This document shows positions 39,769 to 48,830 of a stretch of 64,000 nt of DNA, piece by piece. Source of the DNA: an uncultured Sphingomonadales bacterium. Its GTDB lineage: Bacteria > Pseudomonadota > Alphaproteobacteria > Sphingomonadales > Sphingomonadaceae. The notes under the pieces were generated by a model that worked only from the letters and a program-made list of their open reading frames with translations, was not told where the DNA came from and searched no databases. The translations under genes were made by a program, and so were the position numbers. How positions within the stretch are numbered: position 1 is the first letter of the stretch; each line of letters begins with the position of its first letter. Location: assembly GCA_903832325.1 (NCBI GenBank), contig CAILBC010000012.1, forward strand, positions 148,379 to 212,378. The letters run 5' to 3'.

Positions 39769-40662
39769 GTGGCAGACGAAACCGATCAGGCTGCAGGCGG
39801 CGATCTTGGCCTGATTCTCGACCGGCTGGCCGTGCTGGAGCGCAAGCTGGATCGTGCCAATCGCCAGCTCGAATGGATCCGTGAACTGGTCGGGCCCTTT
39901 GCCGCCACGTTTCCCGATGGATCGATGCTGTGCCAGACGCTTTATGGCACGAAATACTTCATCGATCCTGATGACCGGATCATGGCGCCACAGCTCGTGG
40001 TCTATCGCCAGTGGGAACGGCCGCTGTCGCAGTGGTTTGTAAAGGTCTGCACCCCCGATACGGTCTGCATCGATGTCGGCGCCAATATCGGCTATTTCAC
40101 CTGCCTTGCCGCCAGCCGCATCGGCACCGGCGGGCGCGGCCGGGTGATCGCGTTTGAACCCAATCCCAAACTTGCCGATCTGTTGCGCCGCAATCTGCAG
40201 ATCAACTGGTCGATGGCCCCGGTCACGTTTCACCAATGCGCGGTGGCCGATGCGCCGGGCAGCGTGCAGTTGCATGTGCCCGAAGGCGCCGCGGCGAACG
40301 GCACTTTGTCGCGCCGGCCCAATACCGAACCCGGGGATTCGCTGACGGTCGATGCGGTGCGGCTGGATGATGTGATCGCCCGCGATCTGGTGGTCGATGT
40401 GCTGAAAATCGATGTCGAAGGGCACGAATACGGCGTGCTGCGCGGCGCCCGGGATGTGATCGCGCGCAGCCCCGATATCCGCATCGTGATGGAATGGTCG
40501 CCATTGCAGATGCGCCAGGCGCGGGTCGATCCGCACGAGATTGCCGCGCTGCTGCCCGGGTTCCGGTGCCGCGACATTCCGGGCGAGAGCCCGGCCGAGC
40601 CCTATGATTTTGCCCGGCTGTTCGAACTGCCCTATCGCAACGTGCTGCTGTCGCGGGCATAG
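39769..40662 (+). CDS. FkbM family methyltransferase
   Basis: CIDVGANIGYFTCLAASRIG, VIAFEPNPKLADLLRRNL, LKIDVEGHEYGVLRGA. Confidence 0.9.
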   Translation: MADETDQAAGGDLGLILDRLAVLERKLDRANRQLEWIRELVGPFAATFPDGSMLCQTLYGTKYFIDPDDRIMAPQLVVYRQWERPLSQWFVKVCTPDTVCIDVGANIGYFTCLAASRIGTGGRGRVIAFEPNPKLADLLRRNLQINWSMAPVTFHQCAVADAPGSVQLHVPEGAAANGTLSRRPNTEPGDSLTVDAVRLDDVIARDLVVDVLKIDVEGHEYGVLRGARDVIARSPDIRIVMEWSPLQMRQARVDPHEIAALLPGFRCRDIPGESPAEPYDFARLFELPYRNVLLSRA

Positions 40663-40696
40663 GCGGCTGTTATCTTGCCCAACGTCAGGTGCCCCG

Positions 40697-41299
40697 ATGC
40701 GTAGCGATATCACGATTGTGTCGATCAATGGCCGCACCCCGCGCATTGATCCTTCGGCGTTCATCGCGCCGGGGTGCCGGATCATTGGCGATGTGGAAAT
40801 CGGTCCCGATGCCTCGGTGTGGTACAATTGCGTGATCAGGGGCGATGTGAACCGCGTGGTGATCGGTGCGCGCAGCAATGTGCAGGATGGCACGGTGATC
40901 CATTGCGACAGCCCCGATCCGCGCCATCCCGAAGGGTTTCCCACGCTGATCGGCGAAGACGTGCTGATCGGACATATGGCGATGATCCACGGCTGCACGA
41001 TTCACGATCGCGGTTTTGTCGGCCTGTCGACCACGGTGATGAACGCCTGCGTGATCGAAAGCGACGGCATGCTGGCCGCCGGTGCGCTGCTCACCCCGGG
41101 CAAGCGGATTGCCGCGCGGCAATTGTGGGGCGGGCGCCCGGCGGCCTATATGCGCGATCTGACCGATGCGGCGCTTGCCGAAATGCAGCTTGGCGTGGCG
41201 CATTACGTGCGCAATGGCCGGGCGCACAGGGCCGCCCTTGTTGACAGCGCGGCCGAAAGCGCGGCCGAAAGCGCGGCCAATGGCGCGCATTCCGGCTGA
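40697..41299 (+). CDS. Gamma-carbonic-anhydrase-like (left-handed beta-helix hexapeptide) protein
   Basis: VWYNCVIRGDVNRVVIGARSNVQDGTVIHCD, IGHMAMIHGCTIHDRGFVGLSTTVMNACVIE. Confidence 0.88.
   Translation: MRSDITIVSINGRTPRIDPSAFIAPGCRIIGDVEIGPDASVWYNCVIRGDVNRVVIGARSNVQDGTVIHCDSPDPRHPEGFPTLIGEDVLIGHMAMIHGCTIHDRGFVGLSTTVMNACVIESDGMLAAGALLTPGKRIAARQLWGGRPAAYMRDLTDAALAEMQLGVAHYVRNGRAHRAALVDSAAESAAESAANGAHSG
41249..41272 (+). repeat. 12-bp in-frame tandem duplication (GCGGCCGAAAGC)x2 plus partial third
   Basis: AAESAAESAA in the C-terminal tail. Confidence 0.9.
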
Positions 41300-41585
41300 T
41301 CACCCGCCCGCCGCGGCGATCCGCGCGCTGGCCGATGCCGATCATCGCCTGGCGCTGCGCGTGACACCTGGGGCAAAAACCGAATCGATCACCATCGCCG
41401 ATGGCCGCGTGCAGGTGAAAGTGCGCGTGCCGCCCGAAGACGGCAAGGCCACCGCCGCGGTGATTGCGCTGCTGGCGCGTGCGCTGGATGTCGCGCCCGG
41501 CCGCATCGAGCTGTTGCGCGGCGCAACTGCGCGCGAAAAACTGGTCAGGATTCCGCCGGCAGCGCCAGCGCAAAAGGCACCATGA
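41280..41585 (+). CDS. DUF167 (YggU) family protein
   Basis: LRVTPGAKTESI...VQVKVRVPPEDGKATAAVIALLARALDV. Confidence 0.85.
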   Translation: MARIPADHPPAAAIRALADADHRLALRVTPGAKTESITIADGRVQVKVRVPPEDGKATAAVIALLARALDVAPGRIELLRGATAREKLVRIPPAAPAQKAP

Positions 41586-42183
41586 TCACCGCCCAGGCGG
41601 CGGCAATCCACAGGCACCCGAACGGCAGGCGGTCTTCGAGAAAGGCCCCGGTGATCGCCCCGCTCAGCAATCCGCACCACAGCACGGCCCAGCTGCTCCA
41701 GCCCGCCACGGGCCGGCCGGCCAGCCACAGCGCGATACCCTGGCCGATCCGCACCAGCGCGCCGGTCATGTATGTCAGCCCGATCGCGACTTCGCCGCCG
41801 CGCTGAAACGTGTTGTTGATCGCGCCCATTGCCACCACCAGCGTGCCCAGCATCACGCCCTCCTGGCCCAGCGCGCGCGCGCTCGCGCCGATCAGCAGCA
41901 GTGTGGCCACCAGCGCGGTAATCGCCGGCTTGCGCCAGCGGCCGGCGGCCGTGGTCAGCAGCGATCCCCCGGTCACCCCGCCGACAAACCCCGCAATCAG
42001 CAGCGCAGGGGCCAGCGCATGCGCCGGCGCCGTGCCCAGCGCAACCCCCAGCCGCGTGGTGTTGCCCGACATGAACGACACGAAATAGCCATCCGCCGAA
42101 AGAAAGCCGATGGCATCGACACAGCCGGCCAGCGCGGCCAGCGCCACGGCAAACCGGCGTCTGTGGCGGTCATACTGGATCAT
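41545..42183 (-). CDS. DUF1275 (YoaK) family membrane protein
   Basis: LAALAGCVDAIGFLSADGYFVSFMSGNTTRLGV. Confidence 0.9.
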   Translation of the reverse strand: MIQYDRHRRRFAVALAALAGCVDAIGFLSADGYFVSFMSGNTTRLGVALGTAPAHALAPALLIAGFVGGVTGGSLLTTAAGRWRKPAITALVATLLLIGASARALGQEGVMLGTLVVAMGAINNTFQRGGEVAIGLTYMTGALVRIGQGIALWLAGRPVAGWSSWAVLWCGLLSGAITGAFLEDRLPFGCLWIAAAWAVIMVPFALALPAES

Positions 42184-42220
42184 TGCGGCAGCCTAACAGG
42201 CCATTGGCCGTCCTGGCAAA

Positions 42221-42619
42221 TCAGCGGCGCGCCATGCCCGTGGCCATGGTGTCCAGCACATCGGCCAGCGCGCCGGCAACGTCCGCATCGGCGGCATCGG
42301 CGTCGGCAAACGCGCGGCGCATCGCCTCGGCCCATTGCCGGGCGGTTTCGCGGGTGACGCCCAGCGGCGCATGCAGCGAAACCATGCATTTCCCGGGATT
42401 GGCATCCCACCATTCGCGCGGGCCCCCGGTCCAGCCGGCCAGGAACTGTGGCAGCGATGCGCGCATCGGGGCCAGATCGGGGGCATGCATCGCGCGCAAG
42501 CCGGCATAGGCGGGATCGGTTTCCATCAGATCATAAAACCGGTCGGTAATGCGGCGCAGCACCGGCATCCCGCCGATACGGTCATAGGGCGAACGGATAC
42601 CGTCGGCAGAGCTGGCCAA
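42221..42619 (-). CDS. Group II truncated hemoglobin
   Basis: PYDRIGGMPVLRRITDRFYDLMETDPAY...FLAGWTGGPREWWDANPGKCMVSLHAPLGV. Confidence 0.8.
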   Translation of the reverse strand: MASSADGIRSPYDRIGGMPVLRRITDRFYDLMETDPAYAGLRAMHAPDLAPMRASLPQFLAGWTGGPREWWDANPGKCMVSLHAPLGVTRETARQWAEAMRRAFADADAADADVAGALADVLDTMATGMARR

Positions 42620-42660
42620 GGGGCATGGTCCTGTGTGGCACGGGGATCGAAAGTGACGCT

Positions 42661-42722
42661 CAAGCGCCGCGCGGGCTTATACCGATGCGCAGGGAGTCAA
42701 GCTCACTGCACCGTGGTATTAT
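42661..42722. repeat. Palindromic dispersed repeat (REP-like), degenerate copy 2
   Basis: 50 of 60 bases match 6591-6650. Confidence 0.88.
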
Positions 42723-42753
42723 ACCCGCAGAGCCGCGCCCGAATTGATCGCGA

Positions 42754-44352
42754 TCAATCGGCAATCATCGCCATCAAAGTGGCCAGCCGATCCGCCTCGT
42801 GCGCGGGTTTGTCGGTGCGGATGCGCGCGATGCGGGGGAACCGCATGGCCACGCCCGATTTGTGCCGGCGGCTGGCATGGACCGAATCGAACGCAACTTC
42901 GAACACCAGCGACTTGTCGGTTTCGCGCACCGGGCCGAATTTCGCCACGGTATGCTGGCGCACATGGCGATCGAGCATGGCCAGCTCATCATCGGTAAAG
43001 CCGAAATAGGCCTTGCCCACCGGCACCAGCTCGCCACCGGCATCGGGATCGGCGGTCCAGCAGCCAAAGGTGAAATCGGAATAGAGGCTCGATCGCTTGC
43101 CCGATCCGCGCTGCGCATACATCAGCACGCAATCGATGCGCAGCGCATCGCGTTTCCATTTGTACCACAGCCCGGCACGCCGCCCGGCAACATAGGCCGA
43201 TTGGCGGTGCTTGAACATGATCCCTTCGATCGCGGCATCGCGCGCTTCGGCGCGCAATTGCGCCAGTGCATCCCAGCTTTCCGCCACGATCAGCGGCGAC
43301 AGGTCAAATCGCGCCGGATCAAGCCGCGGCATCAGCGCCTCCAGCCGCGCCCGCCGATCCTGCCAGGGCAGCGGGCGCAGATCTTCTCCCTCTGCGCCCA
43401 GCAGATCATAACAGCGCACAAATGCCGGGCTTTCGGCCAGCATCCGCGCGCTCACCGTCTTGCGACCCAGCCTTTGCTGCAGGGCGTTGAAACTCGCCGC
43501 GCCGCCGCCGATCGCGGGGCCTTGCGTATCGCCGCGCACCAGCAATTCGCCATCGATCACCGCCGGATGCGCCAGCGCGCCGGCAATATCGGGAAAGGCG
43601 GCCGAAATATCATCACCACCGCGCGAAAACAGCCGGGTCTGCCCCGCCGCATGGACGATCTGCACCCGGATCCCGTCCCATTTCCATTCCGCGGCATACG
43701 TTTCCAGATCGAGCTGATCGTCCTCCAGCGGATGGGCAAGCATGAACGGGCGATAGAGCGGTACCAGCGCCGCAGACGGTGCGGGCGCGCCCTCCACCGC
43801 CCAGGCAAACAGCGCGGCATAAGGCGGGGACTGGCCGTGCCAGTATTCCTCCACCAGATCGACCGGTACGCCGAACGCATCCGCAAAGGCCAGTTTGGCC
43901 AGCCGCGCCGAAACCCCGACGCGCAGTGCACCGGTCGCAAATTTCAGCAGGGCATAGCGCCCGTCGCTGTCCAGCCGGTCAAGCAGCCCGGCAAGCCGCG
44001 CCGCGGCATTGGCGCGGGTGGCCGTGCCCAGCGTTTCCACCACTTCGGCCAGCAACGGCGGCAGACCGGCGGGTTCGGGGGGGTCGGGCCACAACAGGCT
44101 GGCGGTTTCGGCGGTATCGCCCAGGTAATCGCGCGACAGCGTCCACAGCACCGGATCGACCCGCTGCGCCATCAGCGTGCGCACCACCCCGGCCTTGATG
44201 GCCGGAAAATCGATCCCCCCGGTCAGCGCCGCCAGCGCCCAGCCCCGATCAGGATCGGGCACCGTGCGCAAATGGCGCACGATCGCGGCCAGCTTGCCAT
44301 GGCGTGATCGCGTCAGCAGCAGCGTATCGAGCAAGGCGGTGAAATGGTGCAA
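42754..44352 (-). CDS. ATP-dependent DNA ligase of the ligase-associated DNA damage response family
   Basis: EWKWDGIRVQIV (KxDG motif), EGIMFKHRQSAYVAGRRAGLWYKWKRD; paired with the 44770-45774 exonuclease. Confidence 0.93.
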   Translation of the reverse strand: MHHFTALLDTLLLTRSRHGKLAAIVRHLRTVPDPDRGWALAALTGGIDFPAIKAGVVRTLMAQRVDPVLWTLSRDYLGDTAETASLLWPDPPEPAGLPPLLAEVVETLGTATRANAAARLAGLLDRLDSDGRYALLKFATGALRVGVSARLAKLAFADAFGVPVDLVEEYWHGQSPPYAALFAWAVEGAPAPSAALVPLYRPFMLAHPLEDDQLDLETYAAEWKWDGIRVQIVHAAGQTRLFSRGGDDISAAFPDIAGALAHPAVIDGELLVRGDTQGPAIGGGAASFNALQQRLGRKTVSARMLAESPAFVRCYDLLGAEGEDLRPLPWQDRRARLEALMPRLDPARFDLSPLIVAESWDALAQLRAEARDAAIEGIMFKHRQSAYVAGRRAGLWYKWKRDALRIDCVLMYAQRGSGKRSSLYSDFTFGCWTADPDAGGELVPVGKAYFGFTDDELAMLDRHVRQHTVAKFGPVRETDKSLVFEVAFDSVHASRRHKSGVAMRFPRIARIRTDKPAHEADRLATLMAMIAD

Positions 44353-44447
44353 TTCAGCGCTCCGCTGCCCGCAAAGGGTGGTCCCGCGGGCCTATTTGCA
44401 TGCTACGCATAATGGGTTCGCGACCCAGCAACAGGACACCCCCACCC

Positions 44448-44768
44448 ATGGCCCCAATCATTGCCCGCATGCCCCTTCTCGCGCTTGCCCTGATGGCGGC
44501 GCAGCCCGCGCTTGCCGATACGCCGGTCGCCCCGCCGGCCCCCGCCGTGCCTGCGGCAAAGTTCAATCTCGACACCCCGATCGAGGCGCTGGTGGCCGAT
44601 GCCCGCACCCGCGCCGTGCTCGAAAGCGATCTGCCCGGCCTGACCAGCCACCCGCAATTCGACATGTTCAAGACGATGAGCCTGACCACGCTCGCCCCCT
44701 TTGCCCCCGACAAGCTGACGCCAGACCGGCTGGACAAAGTGAAGGCCGACCTTGCCAAGTTGAACTGA
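44448..44768 (+). CDS. Small exported protein of unknown function
   Basis: MAPIIARMPLLALALMAAQPALADTPV signal peptide; low-complexity linker then FNLDTPIEALVADARTRAVLESDLPGL. Confidence 0.7.
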   Translation: MAPIIARMPLLALALMAAQPALADTPVAPPAPAVPAAKFNLDTPIEALVADARTRAVLESDLPGLTSHPQFDMFKTMSLTTLAPFAPDKLTPDRLDKVKADLAKLN

Positions 44769-44769
44769 A

Positions 44770-45774
44770 TCACTCCGCCTCGTCCTCATACCCCACCAGC
44801 GCGAGCGCGCGTGCCTTGCGCTGGTGGAGTTCGCACCAGCGCAACAGCGCCTCTTCGCGACCGTGGGTGATCCAGGTTTCCGCCGGGGCGATTTCGGCAA
44901 TTGTCGTGGTCAATTCGTCCCAATCGGCGTGGTCGGATATCACCAGTGGCAATTCCACGCCGCGCTGCTGCACCCTCTGGCGCACGCGCATCCAGCCGCT
45001 GGCCATCGCCAGCACCGGATCGGGCAGACGGCGCGACCACCGATCGCCCAGCGCCGATGGCGGGCAGATCACGATTGCCCCGGCCAGATCGCCACGCGAT
45101 GCGCCGGCTACGGGGCGCAGATCGCCCAGCGCAACGCCGTGATCCTGATAAAGCCGGCACATCCGCTCCATCGCGCCATGCAGCCAGATCGGATCGGCAA
45201 ACCCGGCGGCGCGCAATTCGGCAATCACCCGCTGCGCCTTGCCCAGGGCATAGGCGCCGACCAGAATGGCACGGTCCGGTTCGGCCGCCCGCGCCGCCAG
45301 CAATCTGGCGATTTCCTGCGCAATCGGCGGATGGCGAAACACCGGCAGGCCAAAGGTCGCCTCGGTAATCAGCAGGTCGCAGCCCGTCACCGCAAACGGC
45401 GCGCACGTCGGATCGGCCCGCCGCTTGTAATCGCCGGTCACGATCACCCGTTCCCCGGCATGTTCCAGCAGGATCTGCGCCGAACCCAGCACATGCCCCG
45501 CGGGCAGGAATGTGGCATGCACCCCGTTGCCGACCGACACACGATCGCCGTAACGCATCGGTCTGGCTTCGCCGATCTGGCCATAGCGTTCGCGCATGAT
45601 GGCCAGCGTTTCGGGTGTGGCGGCGGTTTCCCCATGCCCGGCACGCGCATGATCGGCATGGCCATGCGTGATCAGGGCGCGCGGCACCGCCCGCGCCGGA
45701 TCAATCCAAAGATCCGCCGGGCGCACATACAATCCGGCGGGTTCGGGACGAATCCAGGCGAAATCGGCGATCAT
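44770..45774 (-). CDS. Ligase-associated DNA damage response exonuclease (MBL/beta-CASP-like)
   Basis: ALITHGHADHARAGHG, LPAGHVLGSAQILLEHAGERVIVTGDYKRR, ICPPSALGDRWSRRL. Confidence 0.92.
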   Translation of the reverse strand: MIADFAWIRPEPAGLYVRPADLWIDPARAVPRALITHGHADHARAGHGETAATPETLAIMRERYGQIGEARPMRYGDRVSVGNGVHATFLPAGHVLGSAQILLEHAGERVIVTGDYKRRADPTCAPFAVTGCDLLITEATFGLPVFRHPPIAQEIARLLAARAAEPDRAILVGAYALGKAQRVIAELRAAGFADPIWLHGAMERMCRLYQDHGVALGDLRPVAGASRGDLAGAIVICPPSALGDRWSRRLPDPVLAMASGWMRVRQRVQQRGVELPLVISDHADWDELTTTIAEIAPAETWITHGREEALLRWCELHQRKARALALVGYEDEAE

Positions 45775-45837
45775 GCAGGGGGGACTACTGCCTCTGGCGG
45801 GCAAGGGCCATTGCCCTTGCATCCCATCATTTGGCCG

Positions 45838-48150
45838 TTACCGGGCTGCGCGGCCGGTCACGGCGATCCAGACCGGGTTGGTGAAGGCGCGGGCGCCGGC
45901 GCTGTCTTCCACGATCAGCATATACCAGGCTGCGCCATCGGCGGTCAGCGGAAAATCGATCCGCGCGCTTTGGCCAGAGGATGCCAGATCGCGCACCGCC
46001 ACCGGTCCATCGCGGCCGAGCAGCGTTGCCCGTTTCAGCCCCCGCACCGCCTGCACCGTGAAACCCAGCGCAAACCTGCGCCCGGTCCGCACTGTCATGG
46101 TGTCGCCAAACATCCGGTCGGGAAAGACCAGCGGACCATAAGTGACATAGGCGTGCCCGGCCTTCAGCGCGCGCGCATAGGCCAGTGCCGCGGGCACCCC
46201 GCGCTGTGCGGCACCGGGGTGGACAAAGGTGCGCACCCGGCCCGATGCTTCACTCCACACATCGTGCACATCGGTTCCCGCCGCCAGATAATGGCGCTGC
46301 CCCGCGTTCCAGAACGCCGCACCGGCCTTCACCACCCGATCATCATCTTCGGGATTGCGCGCGTTGATTTCCAGCACGTCGAACGCCGGGTTGAACCCGC
46401 CCGGGGCCACGCCGCCCGCCACGCTGGTGAAATAGCCATAGGGAATGAACGGGTGGTTCACCTGAATCACCGCCGCACCCATCCGTCGCGCCTCGGCAAA
46501 GATCGCCCCGACCGTGGTTTTGGCGGTGTCAATCGTCAGCCGGGCATCGGGCCGCAGCGGCCAGGCGTTGAAATGGGCCCACGATGTGGTGATCTCGATT
46601 CCGGGAAGGAACGGCACCCCGCGCCGCCGTGCAATGGCGCGCAGCGGGGCAAGATTGGCAACCGAATCATGATCGCTGACAAACAGCAGGTCCAGCCCCG
46701 CCGCCAGTTGCGACCGCGCCAGATCGGGCGCCGGGGTCACCGCCTCGGCCTGATCGGCATGATGGTGCAGATCGGCCGAAACCCAGCCGCGCGATGCCGG
46801 ATCGAAGATTGCGTCGATCGTGGCGGTCTGCGCCGTGGTCTGCCCCGAAACGATGGTTGCGTGCACAGGCGTCGCCGGCGCCAGCACATCCTTGCCCCAC
46901 GATACCGCCAGGTCATAGTCGCCTGGCGCCAGCGTCAGGCTGGCTTTGCCGCGCCGGTCGAGATCGGTAAAGAACACCCGGCGGCCCAGAAAGCCGATCT
47001 GCGGCTGCTGGCCGCGCTCGATCGTGATCCGCGCATCGAGCGGCCGGCCTGATCCGCGGCGCACAACGCGCAGATTCAGCGTGCCCGGCGGCTGCAGCCC
47101 GGCAAAGTCTTGCGTCCTGTCTCCACCCCCCGTCATGCCGACTGGCACCGGCGGGGTCTGCGTATGGCCGCGCGCCGTGGCATAGGCGGCATAGTCTGCG
47201 CGCGGCAGCTCGATGCGATAGCGGCCCTGCGCATCGCCGATCGTCCAGGCATAGGGCGTGCCGGCCTTTTCGATCATCACCACCGGCTGTGCCACCGGCC
47301 GGCCATCGGCGCCAGTAACCCGCCCCGACAGCACGGCCGAAGCCAGCCCTTTCCGCGCGATTTCCTGCGCCACCACCGGCGCCAGATCGCCTGCGGGCAC
47401 GACTTGCAGCCACCCTTCGAACCGGCGCGTTTCGCCGGGGGCCAGCGTGTGCACCCGGTACATGTCACGCGAACCAAACCCGACATGATTGACATAGGGC
47501 GCATGGAGCGCAACCGCCCAGCCTTCGTCATAGGCCACCACGCGGTCGGACAGCGCGGCAGCGGCCGGTCCGTCGGCCACATCGGCCAGCCCCGGCACCG
47601 CCAGCAGATGCCCGGCACCCGGCCACAGCGTCAGGCCCGAACGCAGCCCGGGCAGCGCCACCGGCCCGCCATTGGCCATGGTCACCACGATGTGCACCTG
47701 ATCGTCGCCCGCTTTCAACGAATAGCGCGTGGTGATCGTCACCATGCCCCAATCGCGCACGGTTTCCACTACCGCTTCTTGCGGGGTGTCGGTCACGATG
47801 GTCAGCGCGTGCTGGCGATTGGGCCAGGCCGACCAGTTGTTGGGGATGAAATCGGCAAAAATGACCGTGTCATGCCCGATCCGGCCCTGGCTGACCGGCG
47901 CCAGATCGATCAGCGCCGCGCGCGGCACGCCATAGGGCGGCGCCGATTCCACCGCCAATGCAAAGGCCAGCCGGTCGTTGATCACGGTCAGATCGCCCGC
48001 GACGCGCGCATCGCCGCCGGGAATTGGCGTCGGGCCCGGCACGATGCGCACTTGCGCCCGCGCCACCGGCGCCAGCAGCAGCAGGGCAACCAGCAGCAGG
48101 GCAACCAGCAGGCAAAGCCGGGACCAGACTGTCGCGCGGGTTCGCCCCAT
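45838..48150 (-). CDS. CehA/McbA family metallohydrolase (PHP domain), exported
   Basis: WVSADLHHHADQAEAVTP, LLFVSDHDSVANL, signal peptide, carboxypeptidase-regulatory-like segment. Confidence 0.85.
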   Translation of the reverse strand: MGRTRATVWSRLCLLVALLLVALLLLAPVARAQVRIVPGPTPIPGGDARVAGDLTVINDRLAFALAVESAPPYGVPRAALIDLAPVSQGRIGHDTVIFADFIPNNWSAWPNRQHALTIVTDTPQEAVVETVRDWGMVTITTRYSLKAGDDQVHIVVTMANGGPVALPGLRSGLTLWPGAGHLLAVPGLADVADGPAAAALSDRVVAYDEGWAVALHAPYVNHVGFGSRDMYRVHTLAPGETRRFEGWLQVVPAGDLAPVVAQEIARKGLASAVLSGRVTGADGRPVAQPVVMIEKAGTPYAWTIGDAQGRYRIELPRADYAAYATARGHTQTPPVPVGMTGGGDRTQDFAGLQPPGTLNLRVVRRGSGRPLDARITIERGQQPQIGFLGRRVFFTDLDRRGKASLTLAPGDYDLAVSWGKDVLAPATPVHATIVSGQTTAQTATIDAIFDPASRGWVSADLHHHADQAEAVTPAPDLARSQLAAGLDLLFVSDHDSVANLAPLRAIARRRGVPFLPGIEITTSWAHFNAWPLRPDARLTIDTAKTTVGAIFAEARRMGAAVIQVNHPFIPYGYFTSVAGGVAPGGFNPAFDVLEINARNPEDDDRVVKAGAAFWNAGQRHYLAAGTDVHDVWSEASGRVRTFVHPGAAQRGVPAALAYARALKAGHAYVTYGPLVFPDRMFGDTMTVRTGRRFALGFTVQAVRGLKRATLLGRDGPVAVRDLASSGQSARIDFPLTADGAAWYMLIVEDSAGARAFTNPVWIAVTGRAAR

Positions 48151-48159
48151 GGTGTGGCG

Positions 48160-48816
48160 TCAGCCCGGCGTGGTCAGCGGGACCGACAGATAGCAGCCGA
48201 ATTCCTTGGCGAAATCGACCGAAACGCGCGCGTGGACCCGGCCCTGCCGATCAAGAAATTCGCCATGATCGTCGATCGGAACAAACGCGCCGTGCCATAC
48301 GCCGGGATGGATATAGATCCCGCGCCCATCGGACCGGAACGTGGTGAACCGGTCGGGCGTAACATCATCGCCGGGCAGCGCCAGCGGCACGACAAAGCTT
48401 TGGCCCTGTGTCGGGAAAAACAACTGGCCGCCATCGGGGTGATAATTGGCGCGCCAGATCAGCGCGCGGTCGCGCGGGGGGCAGGGGCCATCGCCGCGCG
48501 CCTCTTCGGGCCAGGTGCTCCAGCCGAACAGATAGCTGTCACCCACCGCGTTGTTGCGCGCATAAAGCGTTTCGCCTTTCCACCAGAATTCGAACACGCC
48601 TTCGGCAACGCCGCCCTGGTCGCCCGAATTGAGGTCTATCGGCCGCCAGCCTTGCGCCGGCCAGCGCACGATCTCGATGGGAAAAGTCGCCGGATCGTCG
48701 ACCAGGCAGCCATAGCCGGTGAGCGAATCGTTGGTGGCCATCACCAACGGGGTTTCGTGCACCGTGCGCACGCCGGTGGTCGGGATATAGGCGATGTCGC
48801 CTGGATCGAATGCCAT
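48160..48816 (-). CDS. Ureidoglycolate lyase family protein
   Basis: VWHGAFVPIDDHGEFLDRQGRVHARVSVDFAKEFGCYLSVPL; HPDGGQLFFPTQGQSFVVPLA. Confidence 0.8.
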   Translation of the reverse strand: MAFDPGDIAYIPTTGVRTVHETPLVMATNDSLTGYGCLVDDPATFPIEIVRWPAQGWRPIDLNSGDQGGVAEGVFEFWWKGETLYARNNAVGDSYLFGWSTWPEEARGDGPCPPRDRALIWRANYHPDGGQLFFPTQGQSFVVPLALPGDDVTPDRFTTFRSDGRGIYIHPGVWHGAFVPIDDHGEFLDRQGRVHARVSVDFAKEFGCYLSVPLTTPG

Positions 48817-48830
48817 TGTTGCCCCCATTT

